This document shows positions 31,842-43,663 of a DNA stretch of 64,000 nucleotides, one piece after another. Under the pieces are notes generated by a model, which worked only from the letters and a program-made list of their open reading frames with translations, did no database searches and was not told the DNA's origin. Position numbers and translations under genes: made by a program. Each line of letters starts with the position of its first letter. The stretch's first letter is position 1. The stretch lies in contig JBBHKE010001732.1 of NCBI GenBank assembly GCA_037447655.1, positions 23,501 through 87,500 of the forward strand, written 5' to 3'. Origin of the DNA: Zygnema cylindricum. Taxonomy: Eukaryota > Streptophyta > Zygnematophyceae > Zygnematales > Zygnemataceae.

Positions 31842-32702
31842 CTAAGCATCACCATTTTGCTGCGGGGAATGAGGAGAAGTTTTGTGGTGAAAAATGCCAT
31901 GCGATAGTAAGTACTCAGAAAAAGCATTAGAAACAAAATCGCCCCCATTATCTGTGCGTATGGTTTTGATGCGAGAGGATAAGTGATTTTCGACAAGTGC
32001 TCTGAAGTGTTGAAAATGAGTAAAAACTTCGGATTTATGGCTCATGAAGTAAATGTATGTAAAACGAGAAAAGTCATCAATAAAAGTGAGGAAATAAGAG
32101 GCACCACCAAGGCTTTGTATGGGAAAAGGACCGCACACATCACTATGAATGAGATCAAGGGGAGCCAAAGAGTGAGAAGAAGAAGAAGGAAAAGGTAAGC
32201 GAAGCATTTTTCCAAGAATAGAACCATGACAGAAATCAATTTTGTTCTCATTAAATAGAGTGATTTCGAGTACAAGCCCTTTACTAAGAGAAGCTAGGCT
32301 TGCACCATTAAGGTGGCCAAATCGAAGATGCCATGCGAGGAAGGAGGAAGAAGAGGGAGAATGAGCCAAAGACGCATGAGCGACATCATTAAAAAAATCT
32401 AAAATATAGAGATTTCCTAACCGAGTTCCACTACCTATGAGATCTCTTTTAGAAGAAAAGAATTGAACATTGGATTTAGTAATGATGCCCAAACTCCCAT
32501 GGCGTAAAGCCGAACGAGCTGAAAAAATATTTTTTTTGAGGTCAGGGACAAAATAAACCTTGTCCAAGATTATTGGACGAGAAGCGTGCGAACCGATATT
32601 AAAATGCATCTGTCCAACGAGAGTGGAAGTTAGTTCCATGTTGTTTCCAAGAAAAATTCGTAAAGGAACTTGAAGGGGAACAACATTGTTGTTCTGAGAC
32701 AA
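31842..32702 (-). pseudogene. pol: copia E protease end and integrase N-terminus/core
   Basis: The open stretch carries the protease body (VYFVPDLKKNIFSARSA), the pre-integrase zinc region (WHLRFGHLNGASL, then CHGS where a Cys pair is expected), and the integrase core (HSDVCGPFPIQSLGGASYF, IRTDNGGDF, SPHSPQQNG). It ends in a TAG at 31844-31842, in the place where the family has Glu in the QNGVAER motif. The same frame continues on the far side, so this is a single nonsense change. Confidence 0.88.
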
Positions 32703-33119
32703 CTGCTGGCACTGAAGATGAAGAAGATGCAGCAGTAGTCATCGTAGAACAAATCAAGAGAGGAAGCTTCCACAAATACCGATGGCTGAACAGAAACTTT
32801 GACAGACTATAACTTTCAGAAAAAGATGAGATGCACCGGAATCAATAAGCTAATCAGACAATTTACCTGATAAAAGAGCAATTGAATCTTTCTCCCGCCA
32901 AGAAGTGACAGTATTCGCGGTGTCAGTAAAAGTAGCATCACCGACAGCAGGTAGGACAAACATTGCAACAGCGCCATTGATGTGATCCCAAATCTTTTCG
33001 AAAGAAAACAAATGCTTGATTTGAAATTTCCAATCATAAAAATTGTCGCCATGGAATTTAGGGACAGAATTGGATAGAGACGAAGGGCTAGGCCCATAAC
33101 CTATTGAATTTGAAGTCAT
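32703..33119 (-). pseudogene. gag: copia E gag remnant fused to protease active site
   Basis: The ATG at 33119 lies just before the primer site and the frame runs through it (GYGPSPSSLSN). The capsid start VPKFHGDNFYDWKFQIKHLF is typical of plant copia. About 90 codons in, after ALLSGKLSD and one stop, the sequence passes directly to LIDSGASHLF, the protease active site. The rest of gag and the CCHC knuckle are therefore deleted. A frame change follows before 32702. Confidence 0.8.
33087..33101 (-). other. Putative primer binding site of copia E
   Basis: GGTTATGGGCCTAGC on the minus strand matches the complement of the tRNA-iMet anticodon arm at 13 of 15 positions. It lies 3 nt inside a plausible LTR end (AATTCA, 33105). 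It is read in the GGT-TAT-GGG frame, unlike A, C and D, which use GTT-ATG-GGC. Confidence 0.5.
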
Positions 33120-33440
33120 AATTGACGAGAAAGTAATATGACAAAATAGCAAAGAACCCAAAAGAAAAAGAAAAGACAAGATAGAGAAAGACCAGAGAGT
33201 AACGACAAACTAGAGTACAAGAGAGAGGTTTGTCGTTTGGGTGTCTTTTGATTGAATAAATCTACAATTAGACACACGGGAGTCTTATAGTAAGACCGAA
33301 AAGAAATTGTAGCCGAAATGGCTCTAGAAGGTACAACTAAACAGGTGAAACCTAGGAAGGTACATCTAGGTACGCTAAAAGGAATCTAAGTCAAAGAAGA
33401 TTCCTAATTAAAAATAATAAAAACTAACAAAGGTATGTAC
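33105..33440 (-). repeat. Probable 5' LTR of copia E
   Basis: The inner end is inferred from the primer site. The outer end may be the TGTACATACC near 33440. There is no second LTR copy for comparison, so length and boundary are uncertain. Confidence 0.4.
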
Positions 33441-34599
33441 ATTCAACTAAATAAAGTACAAAAATCATTAAACTGCAGTACAAGACTAATAGCGTAGAGA
33501 GAAAGACACTAAAGTAGTGTAGAACATAATAAATACTAAATGATGCTTTAAGTGAATTCTAACAATATTATCCTCACTCAGTGTTATACCATATTTTTTA
33601 TATAAATACCAATTTTTACACAAATACTCAAGCGGAGTAAAAACTTTTCGTGGAAAAATGGTTTCACTCCACATAGAGTTACGAGTTGACATTCGTCTTT
33701 TAAAACGTAAAATAATTTTTTATAGTGAATTACGAATCCTAGGAAGATTTGCCAAAGAGTGTGAAACTTCGATTGGAACATTAACAATCCCACCAACAAT
33801 CCCAAATTGACCATGTCAAATCTTTAAATGTTTAATTACCATAAAATGGATACGAGGAACAATTAATTGTTACTCTATCATACTCAAATTTTTTAGACAA
33901 TCTTTTTGATTTGGAAATTTCATTTCATTAGCAACAAAAGTAATGGAATTTTATTACTTTTTAATGATTTTTTACACATCATAAATAAAATAATCATTAG
34001 CCACCAATTTATCAAATTGAATATGATCGTTTGATTCATTAGGAAAAGTTTCAATGTCTATGTGTAAAAAATTTGAAACATAACCACAAAAGAAATAGTT
34101 GTTTCCAACGACAACATTAAAAAAAATGACCTTTTTCAATTTTTTTACGAAACAATGTTTTAATTTATTAAATTCATCAGAATAAAACTTAATATTTATA
34201 ACAGTAATAGCGGATTGAACTTGTTTATAAAGAGGTATTTAGGTGTTATGATTATAGATTTCTTAATTTTGTAGACGTCCGCAAAAGAATCACGCTATTT
34301 GGAGTTATATTTTAAAAGTTATAGTGTTGGGTGTATTTAGGTGACAGCGTGGGGTCTAAATAGCGAGTGGGTATCATTGAAACGTGTTAAGGGTAAAATT
34401 AGTACCGAAATTTTTTGTGTACGTTTCATAAAGTTAAAATGAAACGTTTAGTATGCACGGTGGTTCGTTTTGTACAAATTTAGTACGAAACGTCACTTTC
34501 ACTTAGGGAATTTCATATGAAGTTTATCGTGCGAAATTTGTTACTCACAATCGTGCGAGGTCGCGTTTCGTTTGGCGCGCAATTTTGCACGTAAATGTT
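33441..34599. other. AT-rich spacer without recognisable gene
   Basis: No coding region, inverted ends or family match was found. Confidence 0.5.
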
Positions 34600-35990
34600 A
34601 CGTAGTTAAACGTAACGTTTGATTGGTTAGTAAAGTGCTAAGTAGTTAGTAAGAGATTTCGCACGTTTTTGCATTGGTCAGTCTAAGTCCTTGCTGATCA
34701 ATGATTGGCCCAGGTAAAAGCCTGTTAAAACGGAGCGTTGAGCGTTGACTCTGGCCTGGCAAGTCCAGGACAATGATGGATAAATAGTGAAGTGTAAGAG
34801 GAGAGTAGACATCTTTTCCTTTGGAAAACTTTGTGGAATTTCCGGCTGATCTTGGTCCTGAGCGATTAATACCAAATTGGAGAAAAGGCATTACTGCATT
34901 GAAATCTCTTACTAACTAAATAGTGTTTTAGTAGTTAAGAGATAGAATTATTAACAGTGGAGAGTAGTGGAAAACACTTTAACAAGAAAGGTTGAGCCAC
35001 GAGGGCAAACGAACAACCTAATGTTATGTGGACATAAGCTTCTTCTAATTTAAAGTTTATCCTTATGTGAGTGTGGTCCAATGTGGATGTGTATTTTCCA
35101 ATGTGTGGAATGTGTGGTTAGGATTGTTTGTAGTAATGGGATTTTTTGAGAGGTAGGAGATCATATTACATATGGTATAAAAGCTTTGGTTAGAAACGAA
35201 GGAGAAGTTTGCTCACCCGAAAATCGACTGTCGTGACCGGTGAGGGTGCTCTAACCTGTGTCGGTAGAACCACAATGTGAAGAGGTAGGGGATTGGAGGG
35301 AAACTAAGTGACTACACAACCAGTGGGCGTTGGTTAGATTGAGGGCGTGCTTAGGTCCTCAAGACTAAGGCGAGTTGGGCAGTGTAGCCACAGTTGAAGC
35401 ACACTCCAATTACCTAGAGGCCAAACAAACGTGCCTTCTCCTAGCAATGATTCATTTTTAGAGGGCTAGAAGCCATGAAGGGTGAGGATGTTAGGATTAG
35501 AGAGTAAAAGATCTTGATGTAGTGGGAAATGGGAACTTTGCTAAGGTTGGAGAAGGAAAGTGGAGCACTTTGCTTCTTCAAGAGCAAAGGAGTCCAGAAA
35601 TGACTTAAAACTTTTCAAACCCTAAATATTACCTTTGAGAGATTTTAGTGTTGCAAAATTTGTGGGGAAATTCTAACCTTTGTGTTTCAATTTTGAGGAA
35701 ATTGCAGAATTGAATTCGCAGTAACTTACTTTTAATGTCTTTTTGATTTCAGAGATTTTGACCTTTTTGTCACAAGTCGTCATATTATCTGGTCAAAGAT
35801 CGTCGCAAAGGGTCTGTTTTATTGCACGGATTCCCTACAAGTACATGGTTTTCGTGCAAGCCTCCATACATGTGTGGGACCTTGGGCACCCCTTCGGCAC
35901 CCTCGACGGCCTTCGACAACTTGCGTGATTGTTTATGCGAATAGATTTCATATGTCTAGGGTCATTTCCTATTTGTTTTGGTTGTTTTGT
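34600..35990 (+). mobile_element. Gypsy-like LTR end and primer site
   Basis: TGGTATAAAAGC at 35173-35184, followed by TTTGGTTAG, matches the usual plant tRNA-iMet primer site TGGTATCAGAGC at 10 of 12 bases. It follows a plausible LTR end (ATTACA). A non-coding leader continues to the right with no recognisable gag. The left LTR boundary could not be fixed; 34600 is only a guess. Confidence 0.35.
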
Positions 35991-35996
35991 TTAATA

Positions 35997-37255
35997 CAAG
36001 TCAAAAATGCCCGTTACACGGACACGGTTCTTTTTGTGTGTTTTTATGCTTGTATAGAGTTGTTGTATAGTATACAGTTGGGAACAACCACAGGCTGGTT
36101 TTTTGTTGAACTTAGTAATGTAAATTATATGTGGGAATAATTATTTAGCACAGATATAGATAATGTGCTTTTACATTGGCGCGCGAATGTGCAAAAACCG
36201 ATTGTGGCAGACACAGGCCTAAGTGGTGTATTGATTGACCTTGTGCCTTGCTGATTGTCATAGCAAATTCTGCTTGAACTGGAAATTGTCGTCGTTTGAT
36301 TTGAAACGGGAGAGTTTTTTCGTTGCTGATCATCGGTATGCGGGGAATAATTTTTTTGGTGTTTCGTGCTCCTGTAGTAAGTATTTTTGCCTGAATGCGG
36401 TTTTTGGAAAGACCCACCACTCGGAGTTTGGTTCCATTACAGAGTCCCTTTTTGCCATTGATGTTACGGAGCAGAATGATTGGTGTACTTGTTTCAAATT
36501 GATAAATGTTAATCAATATGTATTCAATAGTTGATTATATGTGTTATGTCAATTTGATTTAATTTATTGAAATTATAGATAGTGGTTTGTATTTATTTAT
36601 GTAAATATTTATATTATTGTATAGAGATATATATAACCATGTGACTTATCATTGGTTTGATTTATGTTAGAGACATTATTGATTGTGGATTATTGTTTGT
36701 GTAAATTTTCATATTAATGTTTATACATTTAGAAAATTGAGTGTTAAATGAAGTTAGGAGAATAAGTGATGTACCTGTTTTAAGTTTGAGGTTGTGCGGT
36801 GGAATGCCACTAATTGTTAAGGAGTTGAGGAATTCTTGTGGCAACAATAATTGTTGGTCAGATTCCTCGCTTACCACTGATTCTATAAAAATGTATTCAT
36901 GTTCTTCTTCTGGTATTTTCTTCATCACCAAGTTGTTGACGATGTTAACATCCACATTGCGAGGAGATAGTATAGCTCGATCTGAGAAGTATGCATCGCA
37001 AATGTAGTTCGTTGTTACTTTTGGAAAGGTGCATTGAATAAGGTTCTCCAAGTTTGTATTCGTGCCATTGCTTCTTTGTAGCAAAATATCTTTTGGGAGC
37101 TTTATGTACTCTTCTGTTAACCGTGGGTGTGGTTCGTGTCGCCCCTCCCCAACTTGAAGCAAGAAGTCGGCAAATTCTTGGAGTGTTTTGGCGGTAATGT
37201 CATCTTGAGCTGTGCGAACGCAAATATTTATTTTCAGTGTTAGATTGTATAACAA
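35997..37255 (-). pseudogene. Helitron Pif1-type helicase C-terminal fragment
   Basis: At 36662-37255 the minus strand has blocks typical of the helicase half of plant Helitron Rep-helicases (LQEFADFLLQVGEG, YIKLPKDILL, LLPQEFLNSLTISGIPPHNL). At 36145-36495 it continues with IILLRNINGKKGLCNGTKL and FAMTISKAQGQSIHHLGLCL, the last two helicase motifs. The two parts are separated by about 270 bp of AT-rich DNA that starts GTACAT and may be an intron, but I could not make the phases agree. Behind the stop, CCGT..ACGG forms a short stem (about 36010-36030), followed by GACTTG at 35997, possibly a mutated Helitron CTRR end. The Rep domain and 5' end are not seen. Confidence 0.75.
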
Positions 37256-38283
37256 TTAGGAATCAATCAAGAGTCAATTAAGGAAGAATAAATTAAGAGA
37301 AGTGTAATGTTTAAAGATTGAGTTAATATGAGTTTATGTGATTGAGTATTTAAGTTCTCTCTATCTTGGATTATGCGCTTTTGATGTGTTGTAATGTTTG
37401 ATTTCATTTTAATATCGCTTCCGCATTGAGACATTTAAGTATTTGTGAGCGCATTCCGATTGACTCTTATTCTTATCGCATGTTAAACTTAAATAGGCGT
37501 ATTAACGTCTACACACGTTACAACACATAACATGGCTATACACAATACAACATCAACCATGACATAATTCAATGTCAACACAAACACGTCACAAACTCTT
37601 TCAAACTTCAAAAGTGAATTAACGTACATTAAGTGAATTATCATACGTTACTAATATCTACACATTATGCATCACTTACCTTAGTAAAATTTTCTTTGAA
37701 CACATGTGGGTTGAGGCGTCAGTTGAGCCGAGATGGCACGGCCGCTCTAGAGTTGCCAAGTCCAAAGGTAAACTGTTCAGCCGATTAGCTTTCAACTGAG
37801 CAGGTACTTAATGTTGTGAATGTATTTTTTGTGTTTCAGCCTGAATACTACGGATGTACGCCGTGAGGTTATTACTCAATCGAAGGTTCTTTTTGTGGTT
37901 TCGAAACGATACATTTTGCCGGCAGTATGGCAAAACATTTCGAAACGGCCTATTTTGGAAGTTTGGCGGCCGGTGAGGTTAATACTTAATCGGTTCGTAG
38001 ATTGTCCGTTTGTAAACCCAATCGACACTTAATCGACAGCGGTTGTTGTTTGTAAACTCAATCGACGCCACCATGGAAGGCAGACACACAAAAATAAAAA
38101 AAGACAGACACACCGCCTATATAAAGGTTTCCTAGAAAGCAACCAAAGGTCTATAATTTATAGATAGGGATAAATAAACAAAAACAGATAAAATAAAGAC
38201 TAAACGTACGGTCGCACGGAGAATAAAGGCGATGTGGATGCCTTTGGCACCCCTACGGGGCCAAAAAGTTGCAAGATTCAGTA
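37256..38283. other. Spacer with a short internal duplication
   Basis: No gene was recognised. A segment around 37860-38040 contains two diverged copies of GTGAGGTTAATACTTAATCG and two of GTTTGTAAACCCAATCGAC. Confidence 0.45.
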
Positions 38284-38499
38284 CACCTTGCATCGCTATT
38301 AGCGTTAACATTTTTTTTGCCTCTTAAAACATCTTTTCTCCGTACACACTTGTCATATTTTCGGATGGAGACCGACAATCGAAAGATGAGAATCATACCT
38401 TTCAGTTCAACCGCCAGATCCAAAATCCGACAAGTGTGTTTGGAGAAAAGATGTTTTAAGTCACAAAAAATACATAAACGCTAATAGCGATACACGGTG
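38284..38499. mobile_element. Intact TA-flanked MITE of the M1 family
   Basis: The 216-bp element is flanked by TA (38282-38283, 38500-38501). Its arms of about 70 bp are inverted copies of each other (CACCTTGCATCGCTATTAGC at the left, CACCGTGTATCGCTATTAGC at the right; AAAACATCTTTTCTCC in both). It is the uninterrupted relative of M1. Confidence 0.75.
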
Positions 38500-38899
38500 T
38501 ATTGTACGCCGCTCGTTGTTCGTAGAGTGGATAACATTCATTGAGTTCAGACTCCACGAATCTGTCGCTCCACCAAGTTTTTTTCCTTCGGTGGAAGTAC
38601 ACCGTCCGTAATCAAAATCTTCTTCCCAATATGAATCGCAGTAGTCGTAACACTCCGGATCTCCACTTGATCAAAAGACTATAACTACCTTCAATGAACC
38701 AACCGAATTTTGAAGATTTGCTCGAAACCGTATCAAAAATATTCAGCCTTTTCCCAACACTCATGCAAGTAGAGCAGCCTATACCGAACATCCACTATTT
38801 ATAGCTTATTTGACTTACAATAGTCATTTTTATGGTTTGAAAGAGCTGAAAATGGTTAAGCATCAAGTATCGAGAATCACTTTATAACTTGTTTTCAAT
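38500..38899. other. Spacer without recognisable gene
   Basis: Nothing recognised. Confidence 0.4.
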
Positions 38900-40112
38900 A
38901 TTTCTCCCGTATTGACGCGGTACTTTACAAAACATCACGAATGAAGTCAAATCTTAAATTGAATTTTATTGCTCCCATATCCGTCAACACGATCAGGGAT
39001 TGAGAACTAACATGCCCCTAACACCTACAAGTATGACGTTGTTGGTCTTTGTATGAATAATCAGTCACAAAGTGCTCTTGTCTTTGGCACTTGTAGCATG
39101 TCACGCTCAAGATTCGATGTTTGTCTTTCCTTTGCCCGTATCCTAGTAGTCTTTTCATCTACCCTCAACACCACGGTCTCTCGCTGTTCCCATAACACTC
39201 ATTTGTCTTTGGAGAGAATCGAGCTCCTAAGTCTTCGGTGTGCTCACATTAAGATTTTTTGTATTTCCAAATCTTCTATTTGTGCCTTCTCTCGGCTTCT
39301 CGATTAGTTTCAAGTAATTAACCCCGTAATCATATGTACCTTTTTCTTGGATTGAATGATCTCACTATAGTGCATAGACGTCTCTAAAAAATCATTGGGA
39401 AACTCATACAGGTTGTGATATTCCTCTAACACTCGACCGAGATTGGTGGGTTCGTGCACAAAAATATTCCATGTTCTAACACCATTACAATTAATTCGTT
39501 TATGTTGAATTTAAACTTGTTAAAACTCCTTGAACACAAAATTTTCCTTGTCTTGCAAACCTTTTTTGGATTGATTCTCTAATATTCTCCAACCCTCATG
39601 GATGGTAACATTGGTTAGGAATCGGTCATGCCCCTAATCAATAAAATTGCATCATTCATCTTGTAACTCACATATATTTAAGCAGCCAAGACTTTAAGCA
39701 GCCGTAACTTTTATGTATTGAGATTTTTCAAAGTCTTCTTTTAGCCACTAACCACCCTCCAATATTTCGTTAAAATGAGATGCCCTTGCATGATGTTTTT
39801 TCTAGACAATGTAACTCAAACCTCTAATAAAACTGGTATTTTAGCCATCTGGAAAGAGACCTTATTCCCTATTTCAATATATACTTCCAAGTCTTCTTCC
39901 TTAACTTTCTCCTTGCTTTCCCAATTTTGCTCTTTCGCTTGCTCGTTTTCACTTTTGAAACTCTCACGATCATTCAAAATAAAACATGTTTCCTCCTCAT
40001 TTTTTTTCTTCTATTTTATTCCTTTACTTTTTACGTTTCCTTTCTTTGCAAGAAATATCAGCCAGTCTTTGAAATGCTTCTAAAGTTGTTATCCTAATCG
40101 GCACTGCTACCA
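38900..40112 (-). pseudogene. gag: Decayed gypsy-like gag with zinc knuckle
   Basis: The minus strand starts at ATGGTAGCAGTGCC (40113), which overlaps a primer-site-like sequence, and reads MVAVPIRITTLEAFQRLAD. Near 39740 it has WLKEDFEKS, resembling the capsid block of plant gypsy gag. Near 39070-39110 a knuckle reads CYKCQRQEHFVTDY (last Cys changed to Tyr). Just beyond, LTDMGA..FDFIRDVL near 38960-39000 may be the protease start. Many stops and frameshifts are present. The assignment rests on short motifs. Confidence 0.45.
40100..40112 (-). other. Possible gypsy primer binding site
   Basis: TGGTAGCAGTGCC matches TGGTATCAGAGCC, complementary to the tRNA-iMet 3' end, at 11 of 13 bases. It is adjacent to a possible LTR ending CCAACA (about 40115). 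Confidence 0.4.
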
Positions 40113-40114
40113 TC

Positions 40115-40890
40115 TGTTGGATTCCTAGTCGGAATCAAGCATCCGCAGATTTCAATGTTGTTTCAGTTTGTGGAGTACAATTGAATTCGAGTATGCACGT
40201 TATCATCGTAGTAATTTTCATTTAGATTTTTGTAATCTTTTGATCCGAATGTACGACCAATTTGTACCCGTTCATTTGGAAAGGCTTGGTAGCTCACGGT
40301 GGTAACTTAGGCTGTGTAGTCTATGGTTGGCACACTAATGCGTGAACCTGACCATCTTTTAAAAGAAATTTTGTTCAGTATTGCTTTTTGTTATTTTCTT
40401 ACAATACATTAGTAATTTGTTGGGCTTAGTGGGATGAATGGAGTGAGTGAGTGATAGAAATGTATACTTTAATAATTTGGAAAAGCTTCGGCTAAATATA
40501 AGACTTTGGTCGATATCTTTTTGTCTTATGCAATGCGAATGCTTTTGTTGTTGCAAGTGTGCCTTCTTTCACTATCATTGATTTTGTCGATAAGCATCTA
40601 AGCAGGTATTACTCTGAGTCTTTTGTAAAAGTGGCTAGTGTGGTGGTAATATAGGGAAAAATAAAAATAAACCTACCTTTCACTCCTCCACTCCATCGAT
40701 TGCCCCTCCCATCGATTCTTTGGATAAATTTCCATATGCCAAGGACCCTCGTAAAGAAGAAAACCCATTCAGTTTCTTGAGAGACAGATTTGAAGAGAAT
40801 CTTGATCTACGATCTTTTGTTAATGCAAAAGTGGAGAGGAAAACAGATCCAATGATCGTTCGTGGATCTATTCTTAAAGTTTTTGTTACA
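40115..40890 (-). repeat. Possible gypsy-like 5' LTR
   Basis: The inner end is set by the primer-like site. The outer end may be TGTAACAAAAAC at 40890, since many gypsy LTRs start TGTAAC or TGTCAC. There is no second copy in the window to confirm it. Confidence 0.3.
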
Positions 40891-40893
40891 TAG
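40639..40893 (+). other. 84-codon open frame without start codon
   Basis: An open plus-strand frame runs from after a TAG at 40636 to a TAG at 40891-40893. Its composition looks protein-like (FPYAKDPRKEENPFSFLRDR, NLDLRSFVNAKVERKTDPM). The only in-frame ATG is near the end. It could be a captured exon fragment. Against this, it lies antisense within the possible LTR at 40115-40890. I do not recognise a family. Confidence 0.3.
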
Positions 40894-40979
40894 ATTTTGT
40901 GAGATTGATCAGAAGCTCAAGAAACTGCTTTGAGGTGATCCACGGACTAATGGAGATATGATGTGGGAAAAAGTATACT

Positions 40980-42853
40980 GACATAACGACATAAATCTAC
41001 CAAAATACCTACAAATATATATCGATATCAAAATATAATATAACAACATACCAAAAGAAATATATTGATATACGGACACAAATATATGGATGATATACCA
41101 AAAAACATACCAATATAACGACAGAAATATAACGATATATCAATAAAATATAGCGATATATTGATGAAATATACCAATATACGGAGAGAAATACCGATAT
41201 ACCGAAAGAAATAGACCCATATACGGCAAGAAATATACTAATATACGGACAGCAATATACCGATATATCAACAGAAATATACTGATAAACTGACAAAACT
41301 ATACCAATATACGGACAGAAATATACCGATATACAGACTAAACTATACCGATATACGGACAAAATAATATCGATACACCGTGAGAAAACAACCGAAACAC
41401 CGACAAAAATATAATGATAAACTAACAGTTGTATACCAAAATCCGTAAGAAACATACTGATACACTGACACTGATATTTCGATATACCGTAAAAAATATA
41501 AATATATAAACAAAAATATACCGATATACGGACAAAAGTATACTGATATACGGAAAAAAATGATATACTGACAGAAACATATTGATATACGGACAGAAAA
41601 AAACCGATAAACCGAAAGAAATATACCGACATACCGAAAGAAATACACCAATATACCGAAAGAAATATACCGCTATACAGACAAAAATATACCGCTATAC
41701 CAACAGATATATACCCATATACGGACAAAAATATACCAATATACGGACAGAAATATACCGATGCATCAACAAAAATATACCGAGACCGAAGAGATACACT
41801 AATATACTGACAGAATTCCCCGATATACCGGCACAAATATACCGATAGAAATATAATGACATACCGACAAAAACATACCGATATACGGACAAAAATATAC
41901 CGATATACGGACCAAAATATACAGATAGACTTACAAAAATACACCTATATACGAATTGAAATACATCGATATACCAACAGAAATATACCAATATACCGAC
42001 AGAAATATACCGATATACGGACAAAAATATACAGATATACCGACAAAAATATATTGATATGCCGACATAAATATACACACATACCGACAGAAAAATACGG
42101 ATATTACGACAGAAATATATTGATATACCAACGGAAATATACCGATATACGGCGAGAAATATATCAATATACCAACAAATATATACTCATATACGGACAT
42201 AAATATACCGATATATGGACAGAATTAAACCGATGCATCAACAAAAATCTACCGATATACCGTAAAAATACATATATATACCGACAGAATTATACCGATA
42301 TACGAACAAAAAATACCAATATACGGACAGAAATATACCGATATATCAAAAAAAAAATACCAATACACGCACCGAAATATACCGATATACGCACAGAAAT
42401 AGACCGATATACTGACAAAAATATTCTGATATACGCACAAAATTATACCAATATACTGACCGAAATACACCGATATACCGACAGAAATATACCGATATAA
42501 GGACAGTAATATACCGATATACCAACAAATATAATACCCGTATTCGGACAAAAATTTACCGATATACAGACAAAAATATACCAATCCATCAACAGAAATA
42601 TAACGATATACCGAAAGAAATACACTTATATACCGACAAAAATACACCGATATACAGATAGAAATATACCGATACATGGACCCAAATATACGGATATACC
42701 GAAATGAATATACCGATATACCGACATAAATATACCGATATACTAACAAAAATATACCGATATACGTACAAAAATATACCGATGTAAAGACAAAAAAATA
42801 CCCGATACAAGGACTATATACCGATATACCGAAAGAAATATACCGATATACAC
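40980..42853. repeat. 22-bp satellite array
   Basis: About 85 degenerate tandem copies of AAATATACCGATATACGGACAG, 22 bp each. Because 22 is not a multiple of 3 and the unit lacks TTA, CTA and TCA in most positions, the minus strand stays open in all frames, giving long Tyr/Ile/Val/Phe translations with no protein meaning. Confidence 0.95.
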
Positions 42854-43640
42854 ACAGCGGTAAAAAATTTATCGCGATAACACTGATACCGATAGTTATC
42901 GGTTATCGAACGGTCAGAGGTCTCGATACATTGGTCCGAGACCAACAAATTCTATATCGGCGATAACTGTAAAAAAATATAGTATGCATCCAATATTACT
43001 TTATAACATACTGTACTATATTATTAATTTTATATAGAGTGGCATGCCACGTATAAGAATCTGTTCCATATGGGTTTAACTGAAATTTATTACGCGCAGC
43101 GCAGCACATAGCTGTTGAAAAAATCAAAACAATACTTTATAGTTCTAAAACTATAGTACCGCAACAAAAAAATTGTATTACATTGTAAATTTGTTGAATC
43201 AAACTTTTTTGAAAACCAGACGAACAAATCAGTCAGAACTGACGAACAAATCAGTCAGATTTGCCGACATTTACCTTCACTATCTTCTGAAAAAAAATAA
43301 CAGTCAGAAGGACATTTTGGAAGGGTATGGGAGCGTGGAACCCAAGTAAAACCACCTTAAATTAGAAATAATCAAAGAAATATCGTGATTTTTTACTGAA
43401 ATCGGGGGGAAAGGGGTATGCGACGCGTCCGGGGGATAACACGTACAGTTTAGTGTACTGGCCGTACATTTATCTGTATGGTCTGTACAGTTATCGCCGA
43501 TAATTATCAATATCGGTATTATCGCCGATAAGTTATCGATATTATCGGCTACTTATCGGCGATAACACTGATGTTGATATATCGTACCAATATATCGATT
43601 ATCGGCAGCCCAAAAAAAGGCCCATATCGGTTATCGGCAA
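42854..43640. repeat. TTATCGGC-rich repeat block
   Basis: Between two satellites, the edges (42860-42960 and 43490-43640) carry many copies of TTATCGGC, CGATAACACTGAT and GCCGATAA in both orientations, with unique AT-rich sequence between. CGATAACACTGAT occurs at both edges in the same orientation. Confidence 0.6.
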
Positions 43641-43663
43641 ATCCTTACCTATACACAACATCA

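Larger units (their letters stand above)
29541..33440 (-). mobile_element. copia element E, 3'-truncated
   Basis: This Ty1/copia element on the minus strand has a 5' LTR end near 33105 (outer boundary about 33440, uncertain), primer site, shortened gag, protease, integrase, reverse transcriptase and RNase H. It stops before the end of RNase H at the 29516-29541 palindrome, so the 3' LTR is missing. It is a different family from A-D and F, and its pol is the best preserved in the window. Confidence 0.85.

Noticed and set aside
36145-36516. Separate small gene
   Set aside because: Its motifs are the last helicase motifs of the Helitron protein whose earlier part is at 36662-37255.
41009-41944. 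Long open frame (311 codons) and several overlapping ones on both strands
   Set aside because: Translation of a 22-bp satellite; Tyr/Ile/Val/Phe-only composition in all frames.
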